Shown here: positions 17,833-27,102 of the stretch, piece after piece
How the letters are laid out: each line of letters starts with the position of its first letter
Position numbering within the stretch: the first letter of the stretch is position 1
Source: Hymenobacter sp. DG25A
GTDB lineage: Bacteria; Bacteroidota; Bacteroidia; Cytophagales; Hymenobacteraceae
Direction: 5' to 3'
Assembly: GCF_001280305.1 (NCBI RefSeq)
Contig: NZ_CP012623.1
Span: 2,976,001-3,040,000 of the forward strand
DNA length: 64,000 nt
Notes under the pieces: model-generated
The model's input: only the letters and a program-made list of their open reading frames with translations
Database searches by the model: none
Told to the model about the DNA's origin: nothing
Translations under genes and position numbers: made by a program

Positions 17833-18636
17833 TTAGCTGGTAGCACGCATAGCGTTCAGCATGTTGCCGTACACGCGGTTGAGGGAGTTCAGGTTCGTGG
17901 TCAGGCTGGTTACTTCCTGCTTGAACTGCTCGGTTTCTTTGCCGGCTTCGGTCAGATTTTCCATGGCCTGGCTCAACGTACCATAGAATTTGTTCATGGA
18001 CTTCAAGTGCGTGTTAGCATCTTGCAGCTCCATTTCATACACAGCGTTCAGCGCACCTAGGTTCTTGGTTACGTTCTGTACCTGCAGATGGTATTCCTTG
18101 GCATCAGAAGTAGCGCTCGACATAGCCGTAATGGCTTCTACCGTGTTCGAATAGGCTTCGTTGATGCGCTCCAGCGAGTTAGCAGCGGTACGAACCTTAG
18201 CGGTGTACTCGTCGGTTACGTTGGTAGCTTCACCCAGCGAAGACAGCTGCTGCGTGGTGGCGCTCAGGCGGTTCAGGCCCTGACCCAGCGAAGAAATAGC
18301 CTCGGGCGTTACGTTAGCATCTTTCAGCATATCGTCCAGCTTGCGGGTCAGGCCTTTGCCATTGTCCGTAGAGAAGCTGGGGTTGCCGGTGGAAGGGTCG
18401 TAGCCTTCGCTCAGCTCAGGATATACCAGTGACCAGTCGTGCTCTTTGTGCTGGGGTTGGAAGGCGCTCAGGAAGAAGATAACAGCTTCCGTGCTCAAGC
18501 CCACAATCAGCATCAAGTCAGCGCCAGCCCAGTGTTCAATTTTGAACAATGCTCCCACGATAACTACTGCTGCCCCAATGCCGTAAATTTTCGGCATTAA
18601 TACGTCATATAGAAAACTGCCGCCTTTTTGTGCCAT
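17833..18636 (-). CDS. gldL: Type IX secretion motor protein GldL
   Basis: This 267-residue protein is the ion-channel ring of the T9SS motor. Two membrane helices (about residues 14-31 and 41-59) are joined by FKIEHWAGADL. Glu34 and Glu50 lie in or next to these helices, where the family has its proton-handling glutamates. The rest is a long helical, probably coiled-coil cytoplasmic region (for example SLGQGLNRLSATTQQLSSLG). It lies between gldK and gldM as in all gldKLMN operons. Confidence 0.96.
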   Translation of the reverse strand: MAQKGGSFLYDVLMPKIYGIGAAVVIVGALFKIEHWAGADLMLIVGLSTEAVIFFLSAFQPQHKEHDWSLVYPELSEGYDPSTGNPSFSTDNGKGLTRKLDDMLKDANVTPEAISSLGQGLNRLSATTQQLSSLGEATNVTDEYTAKVRTAANSLERINEAYSNTVEAITAMSSATSDAKEYHLQVQNVTKNLGALNAVYEMELQDANTHLKSMNKFYGTLSQAMENLTEAGKETEQFKQEVTSLTTNLNSLNRVYGNMLNAMRATS

Positions 18637-18707
18637 TGTACTTGTGTTGTTGAAAAAGAAAAGGTGAAGGTTGTTAAAACACTAAATAAGTTGGAACGAA
18701 AGAGGGC

Positions 18708-19727
18708 TTAGTTCAGAGCGTTGTTAGTGCCCATGCCAATCTGAATCATGGCTGTGCGGAAACCGATATAAGAACGGGCTGAATCCTGGTACTCGAAGTT
18801 ACGGGCACCTGTCTCCAAGAAGTAGGCAATGTCTTTCCAGGAACCGCCACGCACTACTTTGCGGGGTTCATTATCATCGGGGTTGGTAGGGTTCAAATCC
18901 CATACTACCGGTACCGAGGCCTCCATGTAGGCATCATCGCACCACTCCGATACGTTGCCGGACATGTCATACAGGCCGAAATCGTTCGGGAAGAAGGCGC
19001 CTACCGGTGAGGTGTAAGCATAGCCATCGGAGGCATAGTCGCCACGGCCGGGCTTGAAGTTCGCCAGCATGCAGCCTTTGGAGTTACGCAGGTAAGGACC
19101 GCCCCAGGGATAAGTAGCCAGGTCGCGGCCGCCACGGGCGGCATACTCCCATTCAGCTTCCGAGGGAAGACGGAAGTTTGGCGTTGGTGCCAGACCCACT
19201 TCTTCATTGGAGGCATTCTTGTGCTTGGTGCGCCAGTTGCAGAAATACTTGGCAGCAAACCAGTCTACCCCTACCACAGGATAATCGTCGAACGCGGGGT
19301 GGGTATAGTAATACTCCATCAGCGGGTCACCCATATGGTAGGTGAAGTCCCGTACCCAAACTGTTGTGTCTGGGTAGAGTTCGGTCATTACATACTCTTC
19401 GCCCAGCACATCGATGGAATCCTGCCGGATAGCATCCATGAACTGACGGTATTCATTATTGGTGATTTCGGTTTCATCCATGTAGAAGCCGGCAATAGTT
19501 ACCTGCTTGTTCATGTTCACCATAGAGGCAGAAATATCCTGGTCAGTCTGGCCCATGTGGAAGGTTCCACCGGGGCAGGGTACCATGCCATAAGGAACTT
19601 CCTGGGGGTTAAATTCAGGCCGATCCTCGGAGCCGTATAGGTCGCCCTGAGGCCCTTTACCAAAACCACACCCTCCCAGGAGCAGTGCCGACATGGCAAC
19701 GAGAGGCAATACGAAAAGCTTGTTCAT
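18708..19727 (-). CDS. gldK: Type IX secretion lipoprotein GldK (formylglycine-generating-enzyme fold)
   Basis: This 339-residue outer-membrane lipoprotein has a signal peptide ending LLLGGC, with Cys20 as the lipidated residue. The remainder is a sulfatase-modifying-factor (FGE) fold recognised by GGTFHMGQTDQD, FYMDETEITNNEYRQFMD, LPSEAEWEYAARGG, LYDMSGNVSEWCDD and VVRGGSWKD. In the T9SS this fold is structural, not catalytic; GldK forms the peripheral ring with GldN. It is the first gld gene of the operon, after the PorP/SprF gene and a promoter-like sequence. Confidence 0.96.
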   Translation of the reverse strand: MNKLFVLPLVAMSALLLGGCGFGKGPQGDLYGSEDRPEFNPQEVPYGMVPCPGGTFHMGQTDQDISASMVNMNKQVTIAGFYMDETEITNNEYRQFMDAIRQDSIDVLGEEYVMTELYPDTTVWVRDFTYHMGDPLMEYYYTHPAFDDYPVVGVDWFAAKYFCNWRTKHKNASNEEVGLAPTPNFRLPSEAEWEYAARGGRDLATYPWGGPYLRNSKGCMLANFKPGRGDYASDGYAYTSPVGAFFPNDFGLYDMSGNVSEWCDDAYMEASVPVVWDLNPTNPDDNEPRKVVRGGSWKDIAYFLETGARNFEYQDSARSYIGFRTAMIQIGMGTNNALN

Positions 19728-19788
19728 AGTCAGGAACCGAAAGACTTACTAGGAGGCAATAACCAAAGATTACAATTTTTGCAGCTGG

Positions 19789-19816
19789 CAAATTTAGTAC
19801 TTTAAACAAACGCAAA
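19789..19816 (-). promoter_or_regulatory. Candidate Bacteroidota promoter for gldKLMN
   Basis: On the minus strand, TTTG (19813-19816) is followed after 16 bases by TAAATTTG (19789-19796), which fits the TTTG / TAnnTTTG consensus of Bacteroidota primary promoters. It lies about 60 bases upstream of the gldK ATG in an AT-rich 240-base gap, so gldKLMN may be transcribed separately from porP/sprF. Confidence 0.5.
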
Positions 19817-19967
19817 CAAGTTATTCGTTTAACATTACCAACTTGTCTGCGAAACCCTATTTACACCGGATAAATCGAAGTAGTTCAACTTCTTGCACCC
19901 GCACTGAGGGAATGTATTGGGTTAAATCAACCCTACCCTATCAGTACGCCTAATATACGTACAAGTC

Positions 19968-20960
19968 CTAAAAGCTATAGCGCGGAGTGCGAATTGCGGG
20001 GCGAAGAATATTACTAGGCTTGGGCAGCCGATAAGAAAGCATTATTTCATGAGAGCTCAATGCACGGGCATCTTGGTTGAATGCAATAAAATCAAACCCA
20101 TAGCCCACTTTGAATGCGTTATCTTTTGCGAAACTTACCCCTACCAATGCGTTGAAAGACTCCTGAAAACGGTAGCCAACTCCGCCCCAATACTTGTCAT
20201 TGAAGGTGGCCCTGGCGCCCAGCTCAAAGGATGTTTTATCCTGCGCAAACTTACCTGAGTCTCCTACTTTACCTGGCAACACCATTTTTACCAGTACCGT
20301 TGGCGTAACAACAACGGAAGAAGTTGCCTGAATATTATAGCCGCCGGTCAAATAGACGTGGTTTTCGCCAATCACACTGGCTGAATCTACTACTCCACGA
20401 TAGTTTTGAAACTTATACTCAGATCGTAATAAGTTATTCACACTTAACCCAGCATAAAGCTTCTCCGTTTCATACCAAGCGCCTACTCCAGCATCAATCT
20501 TACGATCTGAGCTTTCAACAGGAACGGCGGGGTCATTCGGCTCGGCCGGACGGAAATTACCCTGATGAATATTGGTGAGTATCCCTTGTACTCCGAGGCC
20601 TAAAGTCCCCTCACCAATCTTCAGATGATACGAATACGATAGATTAGCCGAGGTAACGTCCGTTTCGGCAATTTTATCTTTGTAAAGATTTATACCCAAG
20701 CCGCCGCGCAAAAATTTGACAGGAACGGATGCGGAAAGCAGATAGGTTTGGGGAGAGCCCCCAGCATCTACGGTAGCATTGTATCCTACGTATTGATATC
20801 GACCTATTGTAGTTATTTCACCATATCCTTTTACACCGGCATACCCCGGATTGAGGTACATCCCATTAAAGCCATATTGAGTAAACTGAGGCTGCTGTTG
20901 CCCCAAGGCAATGCCGGCCGCTATAAACAGCAGAAGAACAGTGAGTACTGAACCCTTCAT
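19968..20960 (-). CDS. Type IX secretion membrane protein, PorP/SprF family
   Basis: This 330-residue outer-membrane beta-barrel protein starts at the ATG at 20960, which gives the signal peptide MKGSVLTVLLLFIAAGIALG; a longer frame upstream is not signal-like. The family signature is QQPQFTQYGFNGMYLNPGYAG just after the cleavage site, followed by alternating beta-strand segments and the ending HEIMLSYRLPKP. PorP/SprF proteins anchor or export surface proteins in the T9SS and often precede gldK/porK, as here. Base composition is somewhat more AT-rich than in the neighbours. Confidence 0.92.
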   Translation of the reverse strand: MKGSVLTVLLLFIAAGIALGQQQPQFTQYGFNGMYLNPGYAGVKGYGEITTIGRYQYVGYNATVDAGGSPQTYLLSASVPVKFLRGGLGINLYKDKIAETDVTSANLSYSYHLKIGEGTLGLGVQGILTNIHQGNFRPAEPNDPAVPVESSDRKIDAGVGAWYETEKLYAGLSVNNLLRSEYKFQNYRGVVDSASVIGENHVYLTGGYNIQATSSVVVTPTVLVKMVLPGKVGDSGKFAQDKTSFELGARATFNDKYWGGVGYRFQESFNALVGVSFAKDNAFKVGYGFDFIAFNQDARALSSHEIMLSYRLPKPSNILRPAIRTPRYSF

Positions 20961-21012
20961 AATTGCAACCGAATAGAAGTAGGAGATAATTTGGGCTGGA
21001 TTTCTTCTCTTC

Positions 21013-21040
21013 CAAATGTAACAAAAAAACGTCACGCAAA
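21013..21040 (-). promoter_or_regulatory. Candidate promoter for porP/sprF
   Basis: The minus strand has TTTG (21037-21040), 16 bases, then TACATTTG (21013-21020), the same spacing as the candidate upstream of gldK. It lies about 50 bases before the ATG of the PorP/SprF gene and just downstream of the hemD hairpin. Confidence 0.5.
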
Positions 21041-21045
21041 AGAGA

Positions 21046-21067
21046 AGGAGCCTGCAAGCAGGCTCCT
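21046..21067 (-). terminator. Terminator of hemD
   Basis: Perfect 10-base arms (AGGAGCCTGC and GCAGGCTCCT, two bases between) followed on the minus strand by TTCTCTTTT, 18 bases after the hemD stop codon. Confidence 0.7.
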
Positions 21068-21084
21068 CTGCCTCAACGAGCAAA

Positions 21085-21918
21085 CTAGTTGCCCGGTTTA
21101 CCTACTTTACTTTTTGTGTTGCTATGCTCGGCTCCGCCCGAGTGATACAGGATGTACTGCTCAATTGCACCCGTCATAGAAGGTGCGTTAGGATGAGGAG
21201 CCTGAATGTCTAACTCCAAGCCGGCATCTACAACAGCTTTGGCTGTGGTTGGCCCAAAAGCGGCAATACGAGTGCCGTCCTGCACGAAATCAGGGAAGTT
21301 GATGAACAACGAGCTGATACCGGAAGGGCTGAAGAAGGCAATACAATCGTATTTTACATCCGACAGGTCCGACAGGTCGCTGGCTACCGTGCGGTAAATG
21401 ACGGCTTCCGTAAACTTGAAGTTATTGGCCCGCATGAACTCCGGAATATCATCCTTGCGGATATCGGAGCAGGGATACAGGAACTTCTCGCCTTTGTGCT
21501 TTTTAATCACGTCAAAAAGGTCGGCGGCGGTGCGGCTACCCACAAACAGCTTGCGCTTGCGCAGCACAATATACTTCTGCAGGTAATTGGCCGTCTGCTC
21601 CGAGATGCAGAAATACTTCATCTCGGCGGGCATTTCAATCTTGGCCTCCTGACAAATGCGGAAGAAGTGGTCGACGGCATTGCGGCTGGTAAAGATGATA
21701 GCCGTATGCTCCAAAATGTTGACTTTCTCCTTCCGGAAGTCTTTGTAAGACACCGGGTCTACCTGAATAAACTCCCGGAAATCAACTGTAATGCCATATT
21801 TCTCAGCAATGGAGAAGTAAGGGGAAACGTCGCCGGTGGGTTTAGGCTGGGTGACAAGGATGCTGGAGATGCGCTTGGCGTGACGGCCAGTCCCCGGGAT
21901 ATCTTTGCTTTCGGCCAT
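21085..21918 (-). CDS. hemD: Uroporphyrinogen-III synthase
   Basis: This 277-residue cytoplasmic enzyme closes and inverts ring D of hydroxymethylbilane to make uroporphyrinogen III in haem synthesis. HemD proteins are very variable, but the bilobed pattern is visible: ISSILVTQPKP at the first strand, EHTAIIFTSRNAVDHFF in lobe 1, FLYPCSDIRKDDIPEFM in the hinge, and CIAFFSPSGISSLF followed by RIAAFGPTTAKAVVDAGLELDIQAPHPN in lobe 2. The upstream neighbour is a DUF4271 gene, an arrangement I associate with Bacteroidota. Confidence 0.88.
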   Translation of the reverse strand: MAESKDIPGTGRHAKRISSILVTQPKPTGDVSPYFSIAEKYGITVDFREFIQVDPVSYKDFRKEKVNILEHTAIIFTSRNAVDHFFRICQEAKIEMPAEMKYFCISEQTANYLQKYIVLRKRKLFVGSRTAADLFDVIKKHKGEKFLYPCSDIRKDDIPEFMRANNFKFTEAVIYRTVASDLSDLSDVKYDCIAFFSPSGISSLFINFPDFVQDGTRIAAFGPTTAKAVVDAGLELDIQAPHPNAPSMTGAIEQYILYHSGGAEHSNTKSKVGKPGN

Positions 21919-22013
21919 AGTAAAAAAAAAGAGCGTAAATCTAGGGCTATAAGGAGGAACCGTGAGGTGCTAAAACTAATACTGACAACTATGTGTCACC
22001 AATAACCCCTTGA

Positions 22014-23183
22014 TTAATAAGGAAAAACGATGATTTTGAGCAGCACAATAAAAGGCAGGACTTCTGTGGCGCAAAGGTACGAAAACAAATGCAGATTTAG
22101 GAGCGGGGTTCGTTGATTCAGGGTTCTACCGATGCGCAGGACCGTTACCAGTAATAGTAAGGTAACCACGCCATTAGAAACCCACAGCACCATGGAGGGG
22201 GCGGAGGAGTTCAGGGCCAGGTAGAGCAGCATCACAAAGGGCAACACCAGGCCCATCAGCAGAATGGTGCGGATAAACTCCCGGTACTGCACCATCACCA
22301 GCCCCGACACATCGAAAATATAGCCCATTACCTGCAGGTACAGGTATTTCAGGAGCACGAACGCCGCAATCAGGCCGGTATACAGCAACACCCGCACCAC
22401 CAGCGCCGACTCCGGTACGTTGAAGATGCGCCGGATAATGGGCACGTTTTGCACACTGGTATGAATAGCTACCAGCAGCAGCGCAAAGGATAGGGAAAAC
22501 ACCAGCACCAGCACCAGGTTGAGCCAGGTGATGGTGGGCTTGATCAGAAAGTCCTGGTCCGTGGAGGATTTACTCCAGAAGTTGCTCAGCTGGTATATGC
22601 GGGTAAAGCCGGGGCGGTAGGTGGCCCGGATGCTGCCGTAGCCCAGCCCGATCAGCAGCAAAAACACGATGTACACATTCTGCGGGCCCGGTACCCGCTC
22701 CTGCGGTAACAGAGCATTAGCCGCTCTGCCCTTCTGGATGGCCGGCTGCGGAACCGCATTTACAAACGAGGTGTAAGTAGGCGATTCATCGGGGTGCCAT
22801 ATGCACAACAGATGACGGGCTGCCGGTGAGCCCGCCGGAATTAACCGGGCCAGATCAAGGGAAAACACCCCGGATTCCGGCGCGGTGAATACCAGCCGGT
22901 TATCGAGAAACAGGCTCAGGTTCTGCCGGGCCGTGAAGGTAATAGGCACCGGCTGCCCCGACTTGAGACTTACCCACTGGTAGTAAGCATGGGCAGGTGC
23001 GTGATAATCGGGCAGGTAGAGCGTCAGCCGGTTCTGGGCAGGATTATAAATCAGCCAGTCGTTGGTGAGGCCCTTCTGCGGGGCGGGCGGCAACGGTCGA
23101 TACTCGGCGGCCAATGCTGTGCGCCCCAGCAGCAGTATTCCTACTGCTACTGCCCACCACCACCGATGACGCCCCGTTGGCAC
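22014..23183 (-). CDS. DUF4271-type integral membrane protein
   Basis: I start this 389-residue protein at the GTG at 23183, 13 bases after the end of the upstream gene; a longer frame overlaps that gene and lacks a signal. A signal peptide (AVAVGILLLGRTALA) leads into a beta-rich periplasmic domain to about residue 145. The C-terminal half has six or so membrane helices (FLLLIGLGYGSIRATY, NLVLVLVFSLSFALLLVAI, LLYTGLIAAFVLLKYLYLQ and more). This is the layout of the DUF4271 family, found next to hemD. No function is known to me. Confidence 0.75.
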   Translation of the reverse strand: MPTGRHRWWWAVAVGILLLGRTALAAEYRPLPPAPQKGLTNDWLIYNPAQNRLTLYLPDYHAPAHAYYQWVSLKSGQPVPITFTARQNLSLFLDNRLVFTAPESGVFSLDLARLIPAGSPAARHLLCIWHPDESPTYTSFVNAVPQPAIQKGRAANALLPQERVPGPQNVYIVFLLLIGLGYGSIRATYRPGFTRIYQLSNFWSKSSTDQDFLIKPTITWLNLVLVLVFSLSFALLLVAIHTSVQNVPIIRRIFNVPESALVVRVLLYTGLIAAFVLLKYLYLQVMGYIFDVSGLVMVQYREFIRTILLMGLVLPFVMLLYLALNSSAPSMVLWVSNGVVTLLLLVTVLRIGRTLNQRTPLLNLHLFSYLCATEVLPFIVLLKIIVFPY

Positions 23184-23196
23184 TATATTATCTGTT

Positions 23197-24252
23197 TTAA
23201 GAAGCCACCCGCTGCCGGGCGCTACGGCTCTGGTACACGCCCAGAAACACACTCAACGCTACTGAGAAGGCCACCAGGTACACTATCAGCAAAGTATTGC
23301 CCAGGTAAGCAAAGTTGATAACAAACAGAATCACCAGAAGATTCAGCAGGGCCAGCAGCAGCACGGTGCTGATCTGCTGAAAGCCCATGGCCAGAATCCG
23401 ATGGTGCACGTGGTTTTTATCGGGTGAGAAGGGGGAGCGGCCAGCCATCATGCGCACAATAAATATGCGCAGGGTATCAAACAGCGGCACAAAGAGAATA
23501 CCAGCCGCCACGGAAGGAGCCGATTCCGGAAAAGGCTGCCGCATCTCAATGAATTGGATGGTTAGCACTGACACAATGAACCCGCACACCAGGGAGCCGG
23601 TGTCGCCCATGAAAATGGAAGCCCGGTGGAAGTTGTAGCGCAGGAAACCCATCAGCCCCCCAATTACGCACACGGAAACATACACGTAGTTGCCGTATCG
23701 CTCGCCGCCGTAGCGCAGGAAGAAATAACCCAAGGTACTTACAATGATCAACACAATGGTACCCGCCAGACCATCCAGGCCATCAATCAGGTTAATGGCG
23801 TTGGTGATGCCCACAATAGCCACAAACGTAATAGCGTAGCTAATGCCGACGGGCAGTTCCTGAATGCCCAGTATGCCCTGAAAGCTGGTAATCCGGATGT
23901 CGGCCATAATCATGACTACTCCGGTAGCCAGCAGCTGGCCCACAAACTTTTTGGAGACGGAGATGCTAACCAGATCATCCTTGAGCCCCACGAAAAACAG
24001 CACAATACAGCCTGCCAGCAGTTGCTGCACGCCATTCTCCAGGTTTCCGAAAATGGTAAGCGCCGACATGAAGCCGGCAAATACGGCCACTCCGCCCAGG
24101 CGGGGCGTCAAAGACTCATGCACCGTGCGCAGGTTGGGCGCATCGAGCATATTCTTGAGGTGGGCAATGTAAATAATGGAAGGCACCGCGAACAGTGCCA
24201 CCAGAAATGCCCACAGAAACGAGAGACTCAGCGAAATACCTAATGCAGTCAT
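23197..24252 (-). CDS. Undecaprenyl-phosphate sugar-phosphate transferase, WecA/TagO/MraY family
   Basis: This 351-residue polytopic membrane enzyme belongs to glycosyltransferase family 4, which transfers a sugar-1-phosphate from a UDP-sugar to undecaprenyl phosphate to start cell-surface polymer synthesis. Visible motifs are GLKDDLVSIS (Mg/substrate Asp pair), NAINLIDGLDGLAG, IFMGDTGSLVCGF and the cytoplasmic loop DKNHVHHRIL, which is typical of the WecA/TagO branch rather than MraY. About ten membrane helices are present. I chose the ATG at 24252 over a non-ATG start 24 bases upstream. Confidence 0.9.
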   Translation of the reverse strand: MTALGISLSLSFLWAFLVALFAVPSIIYIAHLKNMLDAPNLRTVHESLTPRLGGVAVFAGFMSALTIFGNLENGVQQLLAGCIVLFFVGLKDDLVSISVSKKFVGQLLATGVVMIMADIRITSFQGILGIQELPVGISYAITFVAIVGITNAINLIDGLDGLAGTIVLIIVSTLGYFFLRYGGERYGNYVYVSVCVIGGLMGFLRYNFHRASIFMGDTGSLVCGFIVSVLTIQFIEMRQPFPESAPSVAAGILFVPLFDTLRIFIVRMMAGRSPFSPDKNHVHHRILAMGFQQISTVLLLALLNLLVILFVINFAYLGNTLLIVYLVAFSVALSVFLGVYQSRSARQRVAS

Positions 24253-24322
24253 ATGGCAGGGCCCGAAGTTAAGCAATTACGCTAGAAGCCCGGTGCTTGG
24301 TTGGCGAATGAAATCCTGAAGC

Positions 24323-24739
24323 TTAGCTATGCAGAACACCTTCCCGTTGAAGAAGGGCAATGCGGGTAAGGTTTTCAGGGACAATGGAATCAGGAACGAA
24401 AATGAACTTCTTATCGAAAATCTGCGAGCCCCGATAGTAGCTCACCCAATACTGATTATTCAGATGAAACAGATCCGGGTCAATGGGCTCAATGGGGACG
24501 GCGGTGTGCGGCTCTACTTCCAGAATTACGTGGCGCAGCGTGGAGGTGCGCACCGATTCGCCGTTGGGCTGCACCCCGTAGCCGTTGGAGCTTACAATGA
24601 CGTTGCGCAACGGGAAATCGTTATGATTCAACAAATATACTTGCCAGCCCTGCTTGCCTTCTTCGGTGGCAGCCGCCTCATCGGGCACTATGGCCACCGA
24701 AACACCTTCTACCGGATCGAAGATTATATCGTCTTTCAT
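24323..24739 (-). CDS. Conserved Bacteroidota protein of unknown function
   Basis: This 138-residue soluble protein is acidic and beta-rich, with no signal peptide or membrane helix. Recognisable segments are QVYLLNHNDFPLRNVIVSSN, TSTLRHVILEVEPHT and LNNQYWVSYYRGSQIFDKKF. The composition fits a single beta-sandwich domain. I recall similar proteins in other Bacteroidota, sometimes mislabelled as tRNA synthetase fragments; nothing in the sequence supports that label. It starts seven bases after lipB ends. Confidence 0.7.
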   Translation of the reverse strand: MKDDIIFDPVEGVSVAIVPDEAAATEEGKQGWQVYLLNHNDFPLRNVIVSSNGYGVQPNGESVRTSTLRHVILEVEPHTAVPIEPIDPDLFHLNNQYWVSYYRGSQIFDKKFIFVPDSIVPENLTRIALLQREGVLHS

Positions 24740-24746
24740 AAGGGGC

Positions 24747-25544
24747 TTAGCTGATCAAATTGGCCTGCAATAAGTTGGCCAAATGGGGCAACAGTCGGTT
24801 TTCTACTTCTGTTATCGACACTGCATGGCCGAGCTCCTGCTGCAGCGAGGTTACGGCCTTATCGGTGATACCGCAAGGCACGATATGGCCGAAATACGAC
24901 AGATCAGGGTTAACATTAAGGGCAAAGCCGTGCATGGTGACCCAGCGGCTGCATTTCACGCCCATTGCGCAGATTTTACGGGGGTTGGCCACACCTTCCT
25001 CAAAACCCAGCCACACGCCCGTAAGGCCCGCAATGCGGCCGGCCGACAGGCCATATTCGGCCAGGGTCAGGATAACGGCTTCTTCCAGCACCCGCAGGTA
25101 GCGGTGAATGTCGGTGAAGAAGTTGTCGAGGTCGAGGATGGGGTAGCCCACTAGCTGGCCGGGGCCGTGGTAGGTGATGTCGCCGCCGCGGTTGATGCGG
25201 TGGAAGGTGGCGCCGTGCGCGGCTAAAGCCGTTTCATCGAGCAGCAGATGCTCGGGCTTGCCGCTTTTGCCCAGCGTATACACATGGGGGTGCTGGCACA
25301 GCAGCAGGTGGTTGGGCGTAAGCTCCAACGGCGCACCGGATTCAGCGGCCAGCCGGTTGCGGGTTTTAACCGCCAACGCCGCGGCCAGCAACTGTTCCTG
25401 ATAGGCCCAGGCAGACTCGTAATCCACCAGATCCAGGCGCTCGACCCGGATTTGCCGGTTCTGGCCCGGCACTGCCGCCGCCGCTCCGGCCAAGGAGGCC
25501 GGAGCGGGGCTGGTAATAGCGCAGGAACTATACAAAGAATCCAT
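24747..25544 (-). CDS. lipB: Octanoyltransferase LipB
   Basis: This 265-residue enzyme moves octanoyl groups from acyl-carrier protein to lipoyl domains. The LipB signature [20 protein letters not shown] is near residue 120. The catalytic Lys is in [11 protein letters not shown] and the catalytic Cys in [17 protein letters not shown]. The ATG at 25544 is preferred over an in-frame TTG at 25565. The first 30 residues are Ala-rich and not conserved. The N-terminus is about 40 residues longer than in E. coli LipB. Confidence 0.95.
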   Translation of the reverse strand: MDSLYSSCAITSPAPASLAGAAAAVPGQNRQIRVERLDLVDYESAWAYQEQLLAAALAVKTRNRLAAESGAPLELTPNHLLLCQHPHVYTLGKSGKPEHLLLDETALAAHGATFHRINRGGDITYHGPGQLVGYPILDLDNFFTDIHRYLRVLEEAVILTLAEYGLSAGRIAGLTGVWLGFEEGVANPRKICAMGVKCSRWVTMHGFALNVNPDLSYFGHIVPCGITDKAVTSLQQELGHAVSITEVENRLLPHLANLLQANLIS

Positions 25545-25600
25545 GCCGGGAAAATCTAACGCCAATCCCGAATTACGGGCTGCTGTCTCTCAAGGTCAGC

Positions 25601-26602
25601 TTAGGCTGGCTGAGCCGACAGCTGGTTTTTCAGCTTGTCAATCACCTTCACGGGAGCCGGATCGGTTCCGTTTTTCTCAGCCAGGTAAATGCTTACCCAG
25701 TCCAGCAGGTGAATCAGATAGAAAACCTGAGCGGTGAGGGACTTGCCTTTGGCGGTTACATCCAGCACTTTGGCACCCTGGGCCTCAAATACGGGGCGGC
25801 AGAGCTCCATGCGCTGGGCCACACGCTTGTGGTCGAAGGCCGAGTGCAGGAAGAGTACGGTAGTTTCGCGCAGAATCTTAGTGGGGAATTCCCAGCCCAC
25901 AATTTCATTGTGGTTCATCTCCGGGAAGCTGTTCACGTGGCACAGCTGCTTGGAGTTTTCGTTTACCTGCTGCTGAAAGCGCACGGCCGTAGACTCCAAC
26001 AGGGCATCACCATATACGATGGGCAGCTTGTCGTAGAGGGCTTCAGTAATTACCTGAGCCTCTTCGCGTACGGCAGCCTCGGTTTCTTCTACAATCGAAA
26101 CGGCTTCGTGCAGATCAGCCAGGTAAGAGTTATCAATCAGGCCGGCAGCTTCCAGTACAAAGAAGAGCTGGAAAGCCGAGTAGCCGATGTTAGCGCGGGG
26201 CTTCTTGGTTTCGCCGGGGAATACGATAGTAGGGTACTTGCGCTCCCGGGCCAGCTTCAGCATTTCGCCGCCAGTGGTTACGCACACAATTACAGCACCT
26301 TTCTGCTGGGCTTCTTCCATTCCGGCCAGCGTTTCCTCGGTATTGCCGGAGAAAGAGCAGGCAATGAACAGGGTATCCTGATTTACAAAGCCGGGAATGC
26401 TGTAGGTTTTCACTACCGACACGGGAACCGGCAGCTTATCAAGCAAAATAGACTGCACAACGCTGCCGCCAATGCCTGATCCGCCCATGCCGGCAATGAC
26501 CACATTGCGGTATGCCTTTTTCTCTATCGTAATCTGGCTTGCCTGTCCGATGCGGATGGCGTCCTTCATTTGCTCGTTAAACTGCTCGACAAGTGTCTTC
26601 AT
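25601..26602 (-). CDS. Bifunctional phosphoglucose/phosphomannose isomerase-type SIS protein
   Basis: This 333-residue enzyme has two SIS domains and belongs to the bifunctional Pgi/Pmi group that interconverts glucose-6-phosphate or mannose-6-phosphate with fructose-6-phosphate. The glycine-rich loop GMGGSGIGGSVVQ, the sugar-phosphate site SFSGNTEETL and the conserved NEIVGWEFP and HLLDWVSIYLA segments are all present. I chose the ATG at 26602. It is divergent from the YraN gene. Confidence 0.9.
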   Translation of the reverse strand: MKTLVEQFNEQMKDAIRIGQASQITIEKKAYRNVVIAGMGGSGIGGSVVQSILLDKLPVPVSVVKTYSIPGFVNQDTLFIACSFSGNTEETLAGMEEAQQKGAVIVCVTTGGEMLKLARERKYPTIVFPGETKKPRANIGYSAFQLFFVLEAAGLIDNSYLADLHEAVSIVEETEAAVREEAQVITEALYDKLPIVYGDALLESTAVRFQQQVNENSKQLCHVNSFPEMNHNEIVGWEFPTKILRETTVLFLHSAFDHKRVAQRMELCRPVFEAQGAKVLDVTAKGKSLTAQVFYLIHLLDWVSIYLAEKNGTDPAPVKVIDKLKNQLSAQPA

Positions 26603-26733
26603 AAGTATCTGGAATTTCGCGGAAAACACGCAAAGGTACTAGTTTTAGACCCAACGCCAATTTATAGCCGCCTACAGCCTGCTTTTATACCCCAGGCTGT
26701 ATGGAGGCCCAGCAACACTCTATTCTGCTAACT

Positions 26734-27093
26734 ATGACCACTGCTGCTCATACGCTGGGCCGGGCAGGCGAAGAGGCCGCCGCCGCTTACCTGGCTACGC
26801 TCGGCTATGAGCTGGTGGCACGCGGCTACCGCTACCGCCGCGCCGAAGTAGACCTGATAGTGCGCCAGGGCAGCACGCTGCTGGTGTTTGTGGAGGTAAA
26901 ATCCCGTTCTTCCAGCCAGTTTGGCTACCCCGAAACGTTTGTAACCGCCCGCAAGCAGCAGCTTTTCCGGCTGGCGGCCGAGCAGCTGCAGGAAGAGCTA
27001 AACTGGACCGGCGACATCCGCTTTGATATTCTGGCCGTGACGCCCGGTGCCACCGGCTTCCGCATCGAGCACTTTGAGGATGCCTTTTACTGA
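26734..27093 (+). CDS. YraN family (UPF0102) nuclease-fold protein
   Basis: This 119-residue protein has the restriction-endonuclease-like core of the YraN family: GRAGEEAAAAYLATLGYELVAR, then Asp in RRAEVDLIVRQG and the EVK of LVFVEVKSR, which together make the PD-(D/E)xK motif. The biochemical role is unsettled; links to DNA processing have been proposed. An upstream ATG at 26701 would add 11 residues; I prefer 26734. Confidence 0.9.
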   Translation: MTTAAHTLGRAGEEAAAAYLATLGYELVARGYRYRRAEVDLIVRQGSTLLVFVEVKSRSSSQFGYPETFVTARKQQLFRLAAEQLQEELNWTGDIRFDILAVTPGATGFRIEHFEDAFY

Positions 27094-27102
27094 GGCGCGA
27101 CC

